Source of the DNA: Virgibacillus sp. AGTR
GTDB taxonomy: Bacteria > Bacillota > Bacilli > Bacillales > Amphibacillaceae
Direction of reading: 5' to 3'
Assembly (NCBI RefSeq): GCF_016919725.2
Contig: NZ_JAJERH010000005.1
Span: forward strand, 1-64,000
DNA: 64,000 nt
Shown: piece by piece, positions 18,402 to 26,717 of the stretch
Layout of the letters: every line of letters starts with the position of its first letter
How positions within the stretch are numbered: the stretch's first letter is position 1
Notes under the pieces: generated by a model
What the model was told of the DNA's origin: nothing
What the model saw: only the letters and a program-made list of their open reading frames with translations
Database searches by the model: none
Made by a program: the position numbers and the translations under genes

Positions 18402-18628
18402 CTGTTATCCTCCTGCTATCTCATATTGTCTATCTATTTTTTGACTAAATCATGTTTTTATTCATGAATCGTTCACTTGGACTAATACCGGACTTTGAAG
18501 TGCATAAAATTAGGAGAAGCACAAGTAAACGTAGCATAACTGTACTTAAAACGCGTGACGTTTTATAAAGTAGCTGAGCCTTGTATTTAATACAAAGAAA
18601 TACAGACACATCGAATTCTGATATAATT

Positions 18629-18830
18629 AGAACAAAAGCGCAAGCGCCCGATTCGAAACATAGCGACTAGAACGAGTCAATGGAGATAAAAGAATCAAGG
18701 TGCTCTTGCGAGCAGATGATGACTTATCGGTGCGATTCGTGAAGTCTCCTAATTTCTAGGAAACTGGAGCTGAACGCGCTCAGCACGCCCATATTTATCC
18801 ACGTGGAATAATTTTATATTTTCCTAAACT
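18629..18830 (-). repeat. Terminator-associated intergenic repeat, copy 3 (family A)
   Basis: Full-length copy of about 200 bases with 'AGAACAAAAGCGCAAGCGCC' at the far end, 'GATTCGTGAAGTC' in the middle and 'CACGCCCATATTTATCCACG' near the terminator end. Its AGTTTAGG end touches the T run of the prsW terminator. The gap from sleB (18402-18628) otherwise shows only the sleB upstream region. Confidence 0.88.
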
Positions 18831-18865
18831 AAAAAAATCCTCTTTACTTAACGTATAAGAGGATT
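18831..18865 (-). terminator. Rho-independent terminator of prsW
   Basis: AATCCTCTT (18836-18844) pairs with AAGAGGATT (18857-18865), followed on the minus strand by TTTTTTT. It ends two bases before the prsW stop. Confidence 0.88.
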
Positions 18866-18866
18866 C

Positions 18867-19577
18867 TTAGCCTTCTTTTCTATTTTGTACATCGACTGTA
18901 GATGCTTTATGATCTGTATCTATTAAAAGATAGTGATTCATTGGTTCATTAGCTAATTTTACTCTGCGTAATCCTATAATCCATAGAATAATCATAAATG
19001 GGGCAAGCAAAACTACCCAATTACTAGCGACTTCGACAAGAATATAATTATAGGTGCCGTGCAATAAAAAAGGAAACAAAAATGCGAGTAGTAAATTTTT
19101 TGGTTTTTGTAACGGGTAAAGCTTCGCCTTCCCAAAATAATAACCCATAATCACTCCAAATAATGCATGAGAGGAAACTGGAAATAAGGCTCTTGTAAAT
19201 GCATAGCTTATTCCATTTGTAAACAAATATAATACATTTTCAAGCGTCGCAAAGCCAAGACTGATGGCTACTGCATATACAATTCCATCATAATGAGCAT
19301 CGAATTCTGAATGATGAAATATAGCATACATGAAAATAAACCATTTAAAGAACTCTTCTAATAAAGAAACAAGAAAAAAAGACTGTAAAAAATTATTAGT
19401 AATCAACTCTTCAGATTGAAATACATATTGAATAAACATGATTGGAAACACAAGTAACATACCTAGAACAAAGGTACGAATAATTAATGGCAAGGGTTCG
19501 CTATAACGATCCTTTAAATAGAAAAATGACATTAAAGCTAATGCTGGTGCTATTCCAGCAGATAAAATTGAAAACAT
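18867..19577 (-). CDS. prsW: Intramembrane protease PrsW
   Basis: Glutamic-type membrane protease that in B. subtilis makes the first cut in anti-sigma factor RsiW, releasing SigW. 236 residues with about seven predicted membrane helices. Active-site type motifs are visible: 'LLEEFFKWF' near residue 70, 'EFDAHYDGIVYAVAISLGFA' near 92 and 'SSHALFGVIMGYY' near 136, plus 'LLHGTYN' near 170. It lies between sleB and ypdA in B. subtilis; here ansA intervenes on the opposite strand. Confidence 0.92.
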   Translation of the reverse strand: MFSILSAGIAPALALMSFFYLKDRYSEPLPLIIRTFVLGMLLVFPIMFIQYVFQSEELITNNFLQSFFLVSLLEEFFKWFIFMYAIFHHSEFDAHYDGIVYAVAISLGFATLENVLYLFTNGISYAFTRALFPVSSHALFGVIMGYYFGKAKLYPLQKPKNLLLAFLFPFLLHGTYNYILVEVASNWVVLLAPFMIILWIIGLRRVKLANEPMNHYLLIDTDHKASTVDVQNRKEG

Positions 19578-19663
19578 AGCTTTTAACCTCTTTCACTTCC
19601 AATACAATAATCGTATCATTAAGTATAGTGAATGAAAATAGAAAATTATAGCAGGTGATTAAA

Positions 19664-20635
19664 ATGAAGAAAATACTTATCCTCCATACTGGCGGGACCA
19701 TCTCAATGGTTGAAAATAAAGAGACAGGTGCAGTAAATACAACTAGCCAGCATCCACTAACAGATTTAACCTACCACTTAAAAGCATATGCAAATATCGA
19801 TGAGCGTATTGAGCTTTCATTACCCTCACCACAAGTAACACCGAAGCATATGTTACAATTAGCCAAAATAACAGAAGAGATGCTACCGTTCTATGATGGT
19901 ATTGTAATTACACATGGAACAGATACATTGGAGGAGACTGCCTATTTTATTGATCTTTTACTCGATACTGATAAACCAATAATAATAACTGGTGCAATGC
20001 GTTCAAGTAATGAAATTGGTTCAGATGCTCTATACAATCTAATTAGTTCAGTTAGAGTTGCTGTATCCGATCAGGCGTCTAACAAGGGCGTGTTAGTAGT
20101 TATGAATGATGAAATTCATACGGCTAAAAATGTGACGAAGACTTCAACTAGTAATGTAGCTACCTTCCAAAGCCCACAATATGGGCCGCTTGGAATAATT
20201 ACTAAAGACTCTATTATTTTTCATCACACCGTCATTAAACGATATGCTTATCCAATTAACCAAATTGAGAAACAGGTTTTTTTATTAAAAGCTTATGCTG
20301 GTATGGACGCAACAATCCTTGAGGCTATTCATAAAATAAATCCAGACGGTATTGTAATCGAGGCATTAGGGCAAGGAAATCTTCCAAAAGAAACAATTGT
20401 ACCAATACAGCAAATGGTCCAGCAACATATACCTGTAATTTTAGTATCTCGATGCTACCAAGGTGTTGTACAGGCTACATACGGATACGATGGCGGCGGA
20501 AGACAATTAAAGGATATGGGAGTTATCTTCGCGAATGGCTTGACTGGTCCAAAGGCTAGAATTAAATTACTCATTGCACTAGAAACAACTAAGAATATGG
20601 CTGAATTACAATATATCTTTGAAAATGAATTTTAG
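19664..20635 (+). CDS. ansA: L-asparaginase, type I cytoplasmic
   Basis: Hydrolyses asparagine to aspartate and ammonia. The catalytic threonine motifs are intact: 'HTGGTISM' at residues 8-15 and 'THGTDTLEETA' near 84; 'GAMRSSNEIGSDA' follows near 110. 323 residues and no signal peptide, so the cytoplasmic housekeeping type. ATG 19664 has AGGTGA four bases upstream; a GTG three codons earlier overlaps that site. It is the only large host gene on the + strand, divergent from prsW and convergent with ypdA. Confidence 0.93.
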   Translation: MKKILILHTGGTISMVENKETGAVNTTSQHPLTDLTYHLKAYANIDERIELSLPSPQVTPKHMLQLAKITEEMLPFYDGIVITHGTDTLEETAYFIDLLLDTDKPIIITGAMRSSNEIGSDALYNLISSVRVAVSDQASNKGVLVVMNDEIHTAKNVTKTSTSNVATFQSPQYGPLGIITKDSIIFHHTVIKRYAYPINQIEKQVFLLKAYAGMDATILEAIHKINPDGIVIEALGQGNLPKETIVPIQQMVQQHIPVILVSRCYQGVVQATYGYDGGGRQLKDMGVIFANGLTGPKARIKLLIALETTKNMAELQYIFENEF

Positions 20636-20684
20636 CTTTCTACAAGTCAGGAACCTACATTGTCGGAACAGAACATAATAACCC

Positions 20685-20771
20685 AAAGCCGAACGAAGAG
20701 GTAGTTACCCCAGAAGTTAGACTTTTCACACTAATTTCTGGGGGCGTACCAATCCATTCGGCTTTTTCTAC
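20685..20771 (+). terminator. Three-tier palindrome and terminator of ansA
   Basis: Nested arms AAAGCCGAA/TTCGGCTTT, GGTA/TACC and CCCCAGAA-TTAG/CTAA-TTCTGGGG close on an 11-base loop, with the + strand continuing TTTTTC. It works as a plausible terminator, but it is far longer than the others here and its two inner halves look like related sequence ends. It could be a tiny mobile element such as a MITE. Confidence 0.65.
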
Positions 20772-20789
20772 TCAAAGCTATTTTATGGT

Positions 20790-20848
20790 AGTCTAGGAAA
20801 TGATAAAATTTGCCCATGTGGATAAAAGGGGCGTGTTGAGCAGCGTCC
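20790..20848 (+). repeat. Terminator-associated intergenic repeat, copy 4 (family A, truncated, inverted)
   Basis: Starts AGTCTAGGAAATGATAAAAT and runs through 'GGGGCGTGTTGAGC', matching the terminator-side 60 bases of the other copies. It is inverted on the map but has the same orientation relative to the upstream gene, because that gene (ansA) is on the + strand. The remaining bases up to ypdA show nothing else. Confidence 0.8.
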
Positions 20849-20937
20849 TTCAACTTACACACAGTGCCATTATTTTATAATTTCTTTCCTGTTCTTGTTC
20901 GTCTATAGAGAGGCGAGCATTGATGTTGTTCCCATCC

Positions 20938-21900
20938 TCAACTTTTGCTGTGGATTGATTTTGCAATTGCTTCTCCATGGAAACGTCCATTTTCAATAAA
21001 GATTTTATTATTATTAAATCCTGCTGCAACTACGCCAGCTATATAAATACCGGGTATATTAGTTTCATAATTTCTTTCATTAAACCTCGGCATCCCTGAA
21101 TCTTTATCTATTTCTACTCCCATAGAAGTAAGTAAAGAAATATCAGGTCGATATCCTGTCATTGCAAAAACATAATCATTCGGGATAGTTTTAGTTTCCC
21201 CATCCACTTCATATACAATCGCTTCCTCAGTTACGTTACAAACCTTACCATTAAAGATCATATTCACTTCTTCTTTTCGAACAAGTGAATCAAATTCTGG
21301 CAAAATCCAGGGCTTAATACTCTCCGAATAATTACTACCTCTATATATAACGGTTACTTCTGCACCTGCTTTATGCAATTCAAGTGCTGCATCTACGGCT
21401 GAGTTCTTTCCACCGATCACTACTACACGCTTTCTAAAATAAGGATGACCTTCCTTGAAATAATGCATCACCTTATCCAACTCTTCACCTGGAATGCCCA
21501 TCATATTTGGTTGACCATAATAACCAGTAGCAATTACAACATTATCTGCTTCATACTCTTGTTTTTCGGTTCTCACATGAAATCCATTATTCGTTTTCTT
21601 AACGGAGGTTACCTCTTCAAATGTATTTATACGTAATTGCTTACGCTCCGCAACAGAGCGATAATAAGCTAATGCTTGATTGCGGACTGGTTTGTGCTTT
21701 TCGGTAATGAAAGCTACATCGCCTATTTCTAGCTTTTCACTTGAGCTAAAAAAGGTTTGATGCGTTGGGAAATTATAGATAGCATTGACGATATTTTCTT
21801 TTTCAATTACTAGTGGACGATATCCAAATTTTTGAAGTTCAATAGCACAGGACATACCACAAGGTCCAGCACCTACGATAATAACTTTTTCTTGTTGCAT
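20938..21900 (-). CDS. ypdA: Bacillithiol disulfide reductase YpdA
   Basis: FAD/NADPH enzyme of the thioredoxin-reductase-like family that reduces oxidised bacillithiol. The FAD motif 'VGAGPCGMSCAIEL' is at 9-22 and a second dinucleotide fold starts at 'VVVIGGKNSAVDAALEL' near 160; 'GIYIAGVVAAGF' near 286 is the closing FAD signature. No redox CxxC is present, as expected for this family. 320 residues. It lies between prsW/ansA and gudB as in related genomes. Confidence 0.9.
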   Translation of the reverse strand: MQQEKVIIVGAGPCGMSCAIELQKFGYRPLVIEKENIVNAIYNFPTHQTFFSSSEKLEIGDVAFITEKHKPVRNQALAYYRSVAERKQLRINTFEEVTSVKKTNNGFHVRTEKQEYEADNVVIATGYYGQPNMMGIPGEELDKVMHYFKEGHPYFRKRVVVIGGKNSAVDAALELHKAGAEVTVIYRGSNYSESIKPWILPEFDSLVRKEEVNMIFNGKVCNVTEEAIVYEVDGETKTIPNDYVFAMTGYRPDISLLTSMGVEIDKDSGMPRFNERNYETNIPGIYIAGVVAAGFNNNKIFIENGRFHGEAIAKSIHSKS

Positions 21901-21951
21901 GAATAAAACACTTCCTTCTAACTAGAATTCCACGAGAATATTCACGAATAA

Positions 21952-21994
21952 TGAGAAAAACTCTTACCTTACTTACTTGGATAAGAGTTTTCCG
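21952..21994 (-). terminator. Rho-independent terminator of gudB
   Basis: AAAACTCTTA and TAAGAGTTTT form a 10-bp stem about 30 bases past the gudB stop, followed by more Ts on the minus strand. Confidence 0.85.
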
Positions 21995-22024
21995 TCATTA
22001 ATCATCTACTCATGGTTTTCTTTT

Positions 22025-23305
22025 TTATACCCAGCCGCGGAATCTCGAAGCCTCAGCCATTTTTCGAACACCAATCATATATGCAGCTAAACGCATATCT
22101 ACTCGTCTCGTCTCAGCTGTATTATAGATAGAGTTAAAAGATTTAACCATAATTTCATGAAGTTTCTTATCAATTTCTTCTTCTGTCCAATAATAACCTT
22201 GATTATTTTGAACCCATTCAAAATAAGAAACAGTTACACCACCTGCAGAAGCTAATACATCGGGTACTAACAATATGCCTCGTTCACTCAGTATTCGTGT
22301 ACCTTCCATTGTGGTAGGTCCATTTGCAGCTTCAACTACAATGCTTGCTTTGATCTTATCAGCATTCTCTCCAGTAATTTGATTTTCAACAGCAGCTGGT
22401 ACTAGGATATCACAATCAAGCTCTAATAGATCTTTATTTGAAATTGTATTATTAAATAATTTGGTAACCGTTCCAAAACTGTCTCTTCTATCCAGCAGGT
22501 AATCAATATCAAGTCCTTCTGGATCATAAAGAGCTCCATATGCATCGGATATACCTACAACTTTCGCACCAGCATCATGCAAAAATTTAGAAAGAAAGCT
22601 TCCCGCATTCCCAAATCCTTGAACTACTACTCTTGCTCCCTTAACATCTATTCCTTTTTTCTTTGCAGCTTCGTTAATACAAATTGTAACACCTTTCGCA
22701 GTTGCAGATTCCCTACCGTGTGAACCTCCGAGAACAATTGGTTTACCAGTTATAAACCCAGGACTATTAAATTCATCAATACGGCTATATTCATCCATCA
22801 TCCATGCCATAATCTGAGAATTTGTAAAAACATCTGGAGCAGGAATATCTTTTGTAGGACCTACAATTTGACTGATAGCTCGTACATATCCTCGACTTAA
22901 TCCTTCTAACTCACGGAAGGACATTTCACGGGGATCACAAATAATTCCACCTTTTCCTCCTCCATATGGTAAGTCTACAATACCTGCTTTTAAACTCATC
23001 CATATAGATAATGCCTTCACTTCTTTTTCTGTTACATCCGGGTGGAATCTTACCCCGCCCTTTGTAGGGCCTACTGCATCATTATGCTGTGCACGATACC
23101 CAGTAAAAACCTTAATTGACCCATCATCCATACGAACTGGAATTCTTACTGTCATCATTCTGATCGGGTCTTTTAACAACTCAAAAACTTCATCAGGGTA
23201 ACCCAATTTCTCCAATGCAGTTTTTACAACAGTTCGTGTTGAACTTAATACATCCATTTTCTTATTCGTGTCTTTGGTAGAGTCTGCTGCGTTATCGGCT
23301 ACCAT
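22025..23305 (-). CDS. gudB: NAD-dependent glutamate dehydrogenase (GudB type)
   Basis: Deaminates glutamate to 2-oxoglutarate and ammonia and, in B. subtilis, also controls GltC. 426 residues. Motifs: 'GGVRFHPDV' near 87, the catalytic lysine in 'LPYGGGKGG' near 115, and the nucleotide fold 'VVQGFGNAGSFLSKFL' near 228. The segment 'TEKEVKALSIWMSLKAG' has a single copy of the VKA stretch that is duplicated in the silent B. subtilis 168 allele, so this enzyme should be active. It lies between ypdA and mecB, the gudB position, and has its own promoter and terminator. Confidence 0.95.
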   Translation of the reverse strand: MVADNAADSTKDTNKKMDVLSSTRTVVKTALEKLGYPDEVFELLKDPIRMMTVRIPVRMDDGSIKVFTGYRAQHNDAVGPTKGGVRFHPDVTEKEVKALSIWMSLKAGIVDLPYGGGKGGIICDPREMSFRELEGLSRGYVRAISQIVGPTKDIPAPDVFTNSQIMAWMMDEYSRIDEFNSPGFITGKPIVLGGSHGRESATAKGVTICINEAAKKKGIDVKGARVVVQGFGNAGSFLSKFLHDAGAKVVGISDAYGALYDPEGLDIDYLLDRRDSFGTVTKLFNNTISNKDLLELDCDILVPAAVENQITGENADKIKASIVVEAANGPTTMEGTRILSERGILLVPDVLASAGGVTVSYFEWVQNNQGYYWTEEEIDKKLHEIMVKSFNSIYNTAETRRVDMRLAAYMIGVRKMAEASRFRGWV

Positions 23306-23360
23306 GAATTTACCTCCTAGAATATCTATAAATATTTAGTAATAGCTGTACTCAGAGATT

Positions 23361-23388
23361 AGTATACACCTTCACTACAAATATGCAA
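23361..23388 (-). promoter_or_regulatory. SigA-type promoter of gudB
   Basis: TTGCAT (23383-23388) and TATACT (23361-23366) are 16 bases apart on the minus strand, about 55 bases before the start codon. AGGAGGT precedes the ATG. Confidence 0.6.
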
Positions 23389-23479
23389 TAAAATCACTTC
23401 ATTTTTTATAATAATTATCCTCTTGTCGGAATTGACTGATTATTCTTATGCAAAATAAAAGAAAACGCTTTACTTTTTC

Positions 23480-23535
23480 AAAAAATAATTGCCGAAGCTC
23501 TCTATTTTAGCTGTAAATTACTGTAAAAGCTTCGG
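23480..23535 (-). terminator. Terminator of mecB
   Basis: CCGAAGCT (23492-23499) and AGCTTCGG (23528-23535) form an 8-bp stem with a long loop; the minus strand then reads AATTATTTTTTG. It lies about 90 bases past the mecB stop, in an otherwise empty gap up to the gudB promoter. Confidence 0.6.
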
Positions 23536-23627
23536 TATATATTTTTGATCTAATTAAGTAGCACATTAAAGATTAAAAGCACTTTTTTCTTCCACTTCTT
23601 TGTGGGTATATTTTCCTTCATATCAAT

Positions 23628-24206
23628 TTATTTAAATTTAGCTCTAATTTGTTCGACCGCATGAGATGGAAAAATTATCTTACCATACTCTTTTAAGCGA
23701 TGTGACGTTATAATACTTGGATAGGCATATTCTGACATGACAGCTATAATATCTTCACGGTTATGATTCTCTAAATCATCATCTTGAAGTAGCATATAAT
23801 ATGTGCTATCCATATGATAAACTTGGCCGCCTTCTATGGATAGTGCGGACAAATTATTAGAAACATGTATGACATCTTCGAAATCTAAAAATGAGAAAAG
23901 TAGCTCTTTACTTTCATCTAACGTAACTTTCATCTCAATGAAATCATCATCCCAATGCAGGGTTTCGATATTTTGAGTTACAATTACATGCATCCCTTGC
24001 GCCTGCATTAAATGCACTTGTACCAGTAGCATGCCTTCAAGTTCAAAACCCAGCTCCGAGCTTGCTTCATACATCATATCACTAAATAAATTTCGGACAC
24101 CTGATGCATCATACCATAAATCCTCTTTCGTAAATCCTCGTTCAATTAAATCATCAAATGTCAAAAAAATTGTAAACTGATTATCGGACACTCGTTCAAT
24201 ACGCAT
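23628..24206 (-). CDS. mecB: ClpC adaptor protein MecB (MecA paralogue YpbH)
   Basis: Adaptor that delivers targets to the ClpC-ClpP protease. 192 residues: an N-terminal target-binding domain starting 'MRIERVSDNQFTIFLTFDDL', an acidic linker, and a C-terminal ClpC-binding domain from about 105 ('LLFSFLDFEDVIHVS'). ATG 24206 follows a strong AAGGAGG; 14 codons of upstream frame are not used. Position next to gudB identifies it as the ypbH/mecB paralogue rather than mecA. Confidence 0.9.
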   Translation of the reverse strand: MRIERVSDNQFTIFLTFDDLIERGFTKEDLWYDASGVRNLFSDMMYEASSELGFELEGMLLVQVHLMQAQGMHVIVTQNIETLHWDDDFIEMKVTLDESKELLFSFLDFEDVIHVSNNLSALSIEGGQVYHMDSTYYMLLQDDDLENHNREDIIAVMSEYAYPSIITSHRLKEYGKIIFPSHAVEQIRAKFK

Positions 24207-24368
24207 ATAGCATCCTCCTTTATGAGCTGTATTTTCATTTACAAACATAACTCCATGCTATTTATAACATACGTTACTAAGCTGCACAATACAATATAAT
24301 CATTCTATTGTAGTTCTTTTATACACTATATGCTAATGGAGTTATTCTTGAACTTGACAACGTCACTT

Positions 24369-25139
24369 TTACGTTAATTTTTCAAATGTAATCACATGAC
24401 ATTGAGAATTGGTTCCTAATCGAAAAGGTAATGATGAATAACCATATCCTTCACTAATTAATATCTTCGTATTTTTATATTTATCTAAGCCTCCGCGTTC
24501 ATATGGTCCAACTCCCATTATTCGAATTTGTCCTCCATGTGTATGCCCCGCTAACGCAATATCAATTGATTGTAACTCTTGATCAGATAAGAGGTAGAAG
24601 GCCTCAGGATCATGGGTGAGTAGAATCATAAAGCTTCCCTGCGCGCCCTGCATCGCCAAATCTAATCTCGGCTCTCCATATGTAAAACAATCTAGTCCAA
24701 GTATGCTAATTGTTCGATTACCCCGAATTATGGTATCATTCGAATTCGTTAAAATGATTACATTTTCTTGTCTAAGCATTCGTTCTAATCGATCTGGTTG
24801 TGCTTCATAATCGTTATTTCCCCAAATGAAATAAATAGGTTGTTGCCATTTTTTTAAACGCCTAATATTTTTTATTGTTCGCTGCAATGGTACAAATTTT
24901 TCTGTAATGTCTCCACCAATAATGATAATATCAATAGGTTCTTTTATTTTCTCAATCGTTTTTTTATTTATTCTTCGACGATGAATGTCAGATATAAAAA
25001 AGATACGAAAATTAGTGAATTGGTCTGGAATTTGCTTATCTGTTACATGGTGATACAGCAATCTATCGTGATGTGCTAAAAAGATCATTCTAAAAACAAG
25101 AACCAAACCCGCACAAATAATTATCCCAAGAATAGCCAA
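24369..25139 (-). CDS. ypbG: Membrane-anchored metallophosphoesterase YpbG
   Basis: Calcineurin-like phosphoesterase, probably membrane tethered. An N-terminal hydrophobic helix (about 2-20) leads to the metal-site motifs 'FFISDIHRRR' near 48, 'IIIGGDITEKF' near 75, 'WGNNDYEA' near 106 (the usual GNHE is GNND here) and 'LAGHTHGGQIRI' near 196. 256 residues. Substrate unknown. It lies between mecB and the ypbE-like gene, matching B. subtilis ypbG. Confidence 0.85.
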   Translation of the reverse strand: MAILGIIICAGLVLVFRMIFLAHHDRLLYHHVTDKQIPDQFTNFRIFFISDIHRRRINKKTIEKIKEPIDIIIIGGDITEKFVPLQRTIKNIRRLKKWQQPIYFIWGNNDYEAQPDRLERMLRQENVIILTNSNDTIIRGNRTISILGLDCFTYGEPRLDLAMQGAQGSFMILLTHDPEAFYLLSDQELQSIDIALAGHTHGGQIRIMGVGPYERGGLDKYKNTKILISEGYGYSSLPFRLGTNSQCHVITFEKLT

Positions 25140-25186
25140 TCTCTCATACCCCTTTACGTTTACCGTTAGCTAAAAAATCAACCTGT

Positions 25187-25796
25187 TTTATCCCGCATAT
25201 AACTGGCAGTAAGCCCCCTCTTCAAACATTTAAGTGAAACCAAGGATGGGTTAGTGAGGGTTCAACTGCCAGTAAATGTCCGATTGGTTCTACTTACCAT
25301 CCGTGGAAAATACAAAATCCCACGGATGGAAGTTTCACTTTACCCCGCATATAACTGGCTGTAAGCCCCTCTTCAAACATTTAAGTGAAACCAAGGATGG
25401 GTTAGTGAGGGGGCAACTGCCAGTAAATGTCCGATTGGTTCTACTTACCATCCGTGGAAAATACAAAATCCCACGGATGGAAGTTTCACTTTATCCCGCA
25501 TATAACTGGCTGTAAGCCCCCTCTTCAAACATTTAAGTGAAACCAAGGATGGGTTATGAGGAGGCAACTGCCAGTAAATGTCCGATTGGTTCTACTTACC
25601 ATCCGTAGGGAAAAATAAAACCCCACGGATGGAAGTTTCACTTTATCCCGCATATAACTGGCAGTAAGATCCCTCTTCAAACATTTAAGTGAAACCAAGG
25701 ATGGGTTAGTGAGGGGGCAACTGCCAGTAAATGTCCGATTGGTTCTACTTACCATCCGTGGAAAATACAAAATCCCACGGATGGAAGTTTCACTTT
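25187..25796. repeat. Tandem array of four ~152-bp double-hairpin repeats (family B)
   Basis: Units begin with a TATCCCGCATATAACTGG-type motif whose conserved core starts at 25191, 25343, 25494 and 25646, so the periods are 152, 151 and 152. Within each unit ACTGGCAGT pairs with ACTGCCAGT, extended by GCCCCCTC/GAGGGGGC, and CCATCCGTGG pairs with CCACGGATGG; AAGTGAAAC and GTTTCACTT form a third pair. There are no unique spacers, so it is not CRISPR. Frames inside shift between units and are not genes. It replaces the position of B. subtilis ypbF and ends two bases after the stop of the ypbE-like gene. Confidence 0.92.
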
Positions 25797-25797
25797 C

Positions 25798-26133
25798 TTA
25801 GTTAATGGTGCTATCCATGACATTATTCATGAGCTGTGGTATATCTCCCCCAAATAGATAGTATACCCCAATTAGGATTATGATTAATAGGAATATAATT
25901 AAAATAAATCGTCTGAATGGTAAACTTATTTTTATATGTGTATGCTGCTTTTTATTTCCGTGAACTTCTTTGCGGGGAGGTAAATTAAGGATATCTACTT
26001 CCCTTTGTTCAAGCTGTACTTCTTCTGATTCTATAGATTTATTCATTTCAGGATCTTTAATACTTTCTACTTCATTTAATAATTTCCTTAATTCTTCCGC
26101 CTGATCTTCTTGTTTGCTTAATTGCTGGCTCAT
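25798..26133 (-). CDS. YpbE-like single-pass membrane protein, no LysM domain
   Basis: A 111-residue protein with a charged, coiled-coil-like N-terminus, the motif 'LNLPPRKEVHGNKK' near residue 50 and one membrane helix 'FILIIFLLIIILIGVYYLF' near 75. Position (after ypbD and recS) fits ypbE, whose B. subtilis product carries an extracellular LysM domain; here only about 18 residues follow the helix. The start ATG 26133 overlaps the ypbD stop as ATGA. The family B array begins right behind its stop and may have removed the C-terminus. Confidence 0.6.
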   Translation of the reverse strand: MSQQLSKQEDQAEELRKLLNEVESIKDPEMNKSIESEEVQLEQREVDILNLPPRKEVHGNKKQHTHIKISLPFRRFILIIFLLIIILIGVYYLFGGDIPQLMNNVMDSTIN

Positions 26134-26717
26134 TGTTTCCACACCTCACTTTTAAAACGTATAAATAACCCCAGTAAACTATCTATTAGAAAATGAGTAA
26201 CAATGGTTACTATTAAATTTTCGGTTACATAGAACAGATACCCAAGATAAAAGCTAACAATGACTACGGAGATAAGAAGTACAGGTTTTTTTAGGTATCT
26301 AATGTGAACGACTGCAAAAATAATGCTTGCACTTATGTAACCAAAGGTGGTTTGCAGCAAACCGCGAAAAAGCAATTCCTCCGCTATAGCTACTAGCAAT
26401 GCTATAAAAAAAATAAAGAAAATGGGCTGCTTATGGAATAGTTTGTAATTAATACCACCATCATCATAATACGTTGTAGGAAGGATGACGATTAGTATAA
26501 TTTCAATTCCAGCAATTAATAAACCAGATAATACCCCATAAAAAACGATTTCTGAAAAATCCCAGCTAAATAATTCACGCCATTGCTCTTCAATAGGATC
26601 GAATACGAAGACACTTCCAATAAAAGCAATAAGAAGTAATAGAAGCTGCGATATAACTAGGTGCTTCCGTAACGATTTATCTTCCATCTGTAATATCAAT
26701 TGTTCACGTTGTTTCAT
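26130..26717 (-). CDS. ypbD: CPBP (CAAX-like) intramembrane protease YpbD
   Basis: A 195-residue membrane protein with about six helices and the family motifs 'VAIAEELLFRGLL' near 115 (EExxxR), 'IIFAVVHIRY' near 138 and 'IVTHFLIDSLLG' near 175. ATG 26717 sits inside the end of recS and has GGAG six bases upstream. B. subtilis YpbD is the syntenic protein. Whether it cuts prenylated or other substrates is unknown. Confidence 0.85.
   Translation of the reverse strand: MKQREQLILQMEDKSLRKHLVISQLLLLLIAFIGSVFVFDPIEEQWRELFSWDFSEIVFYGVLSGLLIAGIEIILIVILPTTYYDDGGINYKLFHKQPIFFIFFIALLVAIAEELLFRGLLQTTFGYISASIIFAVVHIRYLKKPVLLISVVIVSFYLGYLFYVTENLIVTIVTHFLIDSLLGLFIRFKSEVWKQ

Noticed and set aside
23492-23535. 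Riboswitch or T-box in the gudB leader
   Set aside because: Only one simple 8-bp hairpin is present, it lies upstream of the gudB promoter and fits better as the mecB terminator.
25276-25770. Open frames on both strands within the 152-bp repeats
   Set aside because: Period lengths of 152 and 151 break the frame between units and the encoded sequences are translations of hairpin arms.
25187-25796. CRISPR array
   Set aside because: Units are about 152 bp with no short direct repeat and no unique spacers, and no cas genes are nearby.
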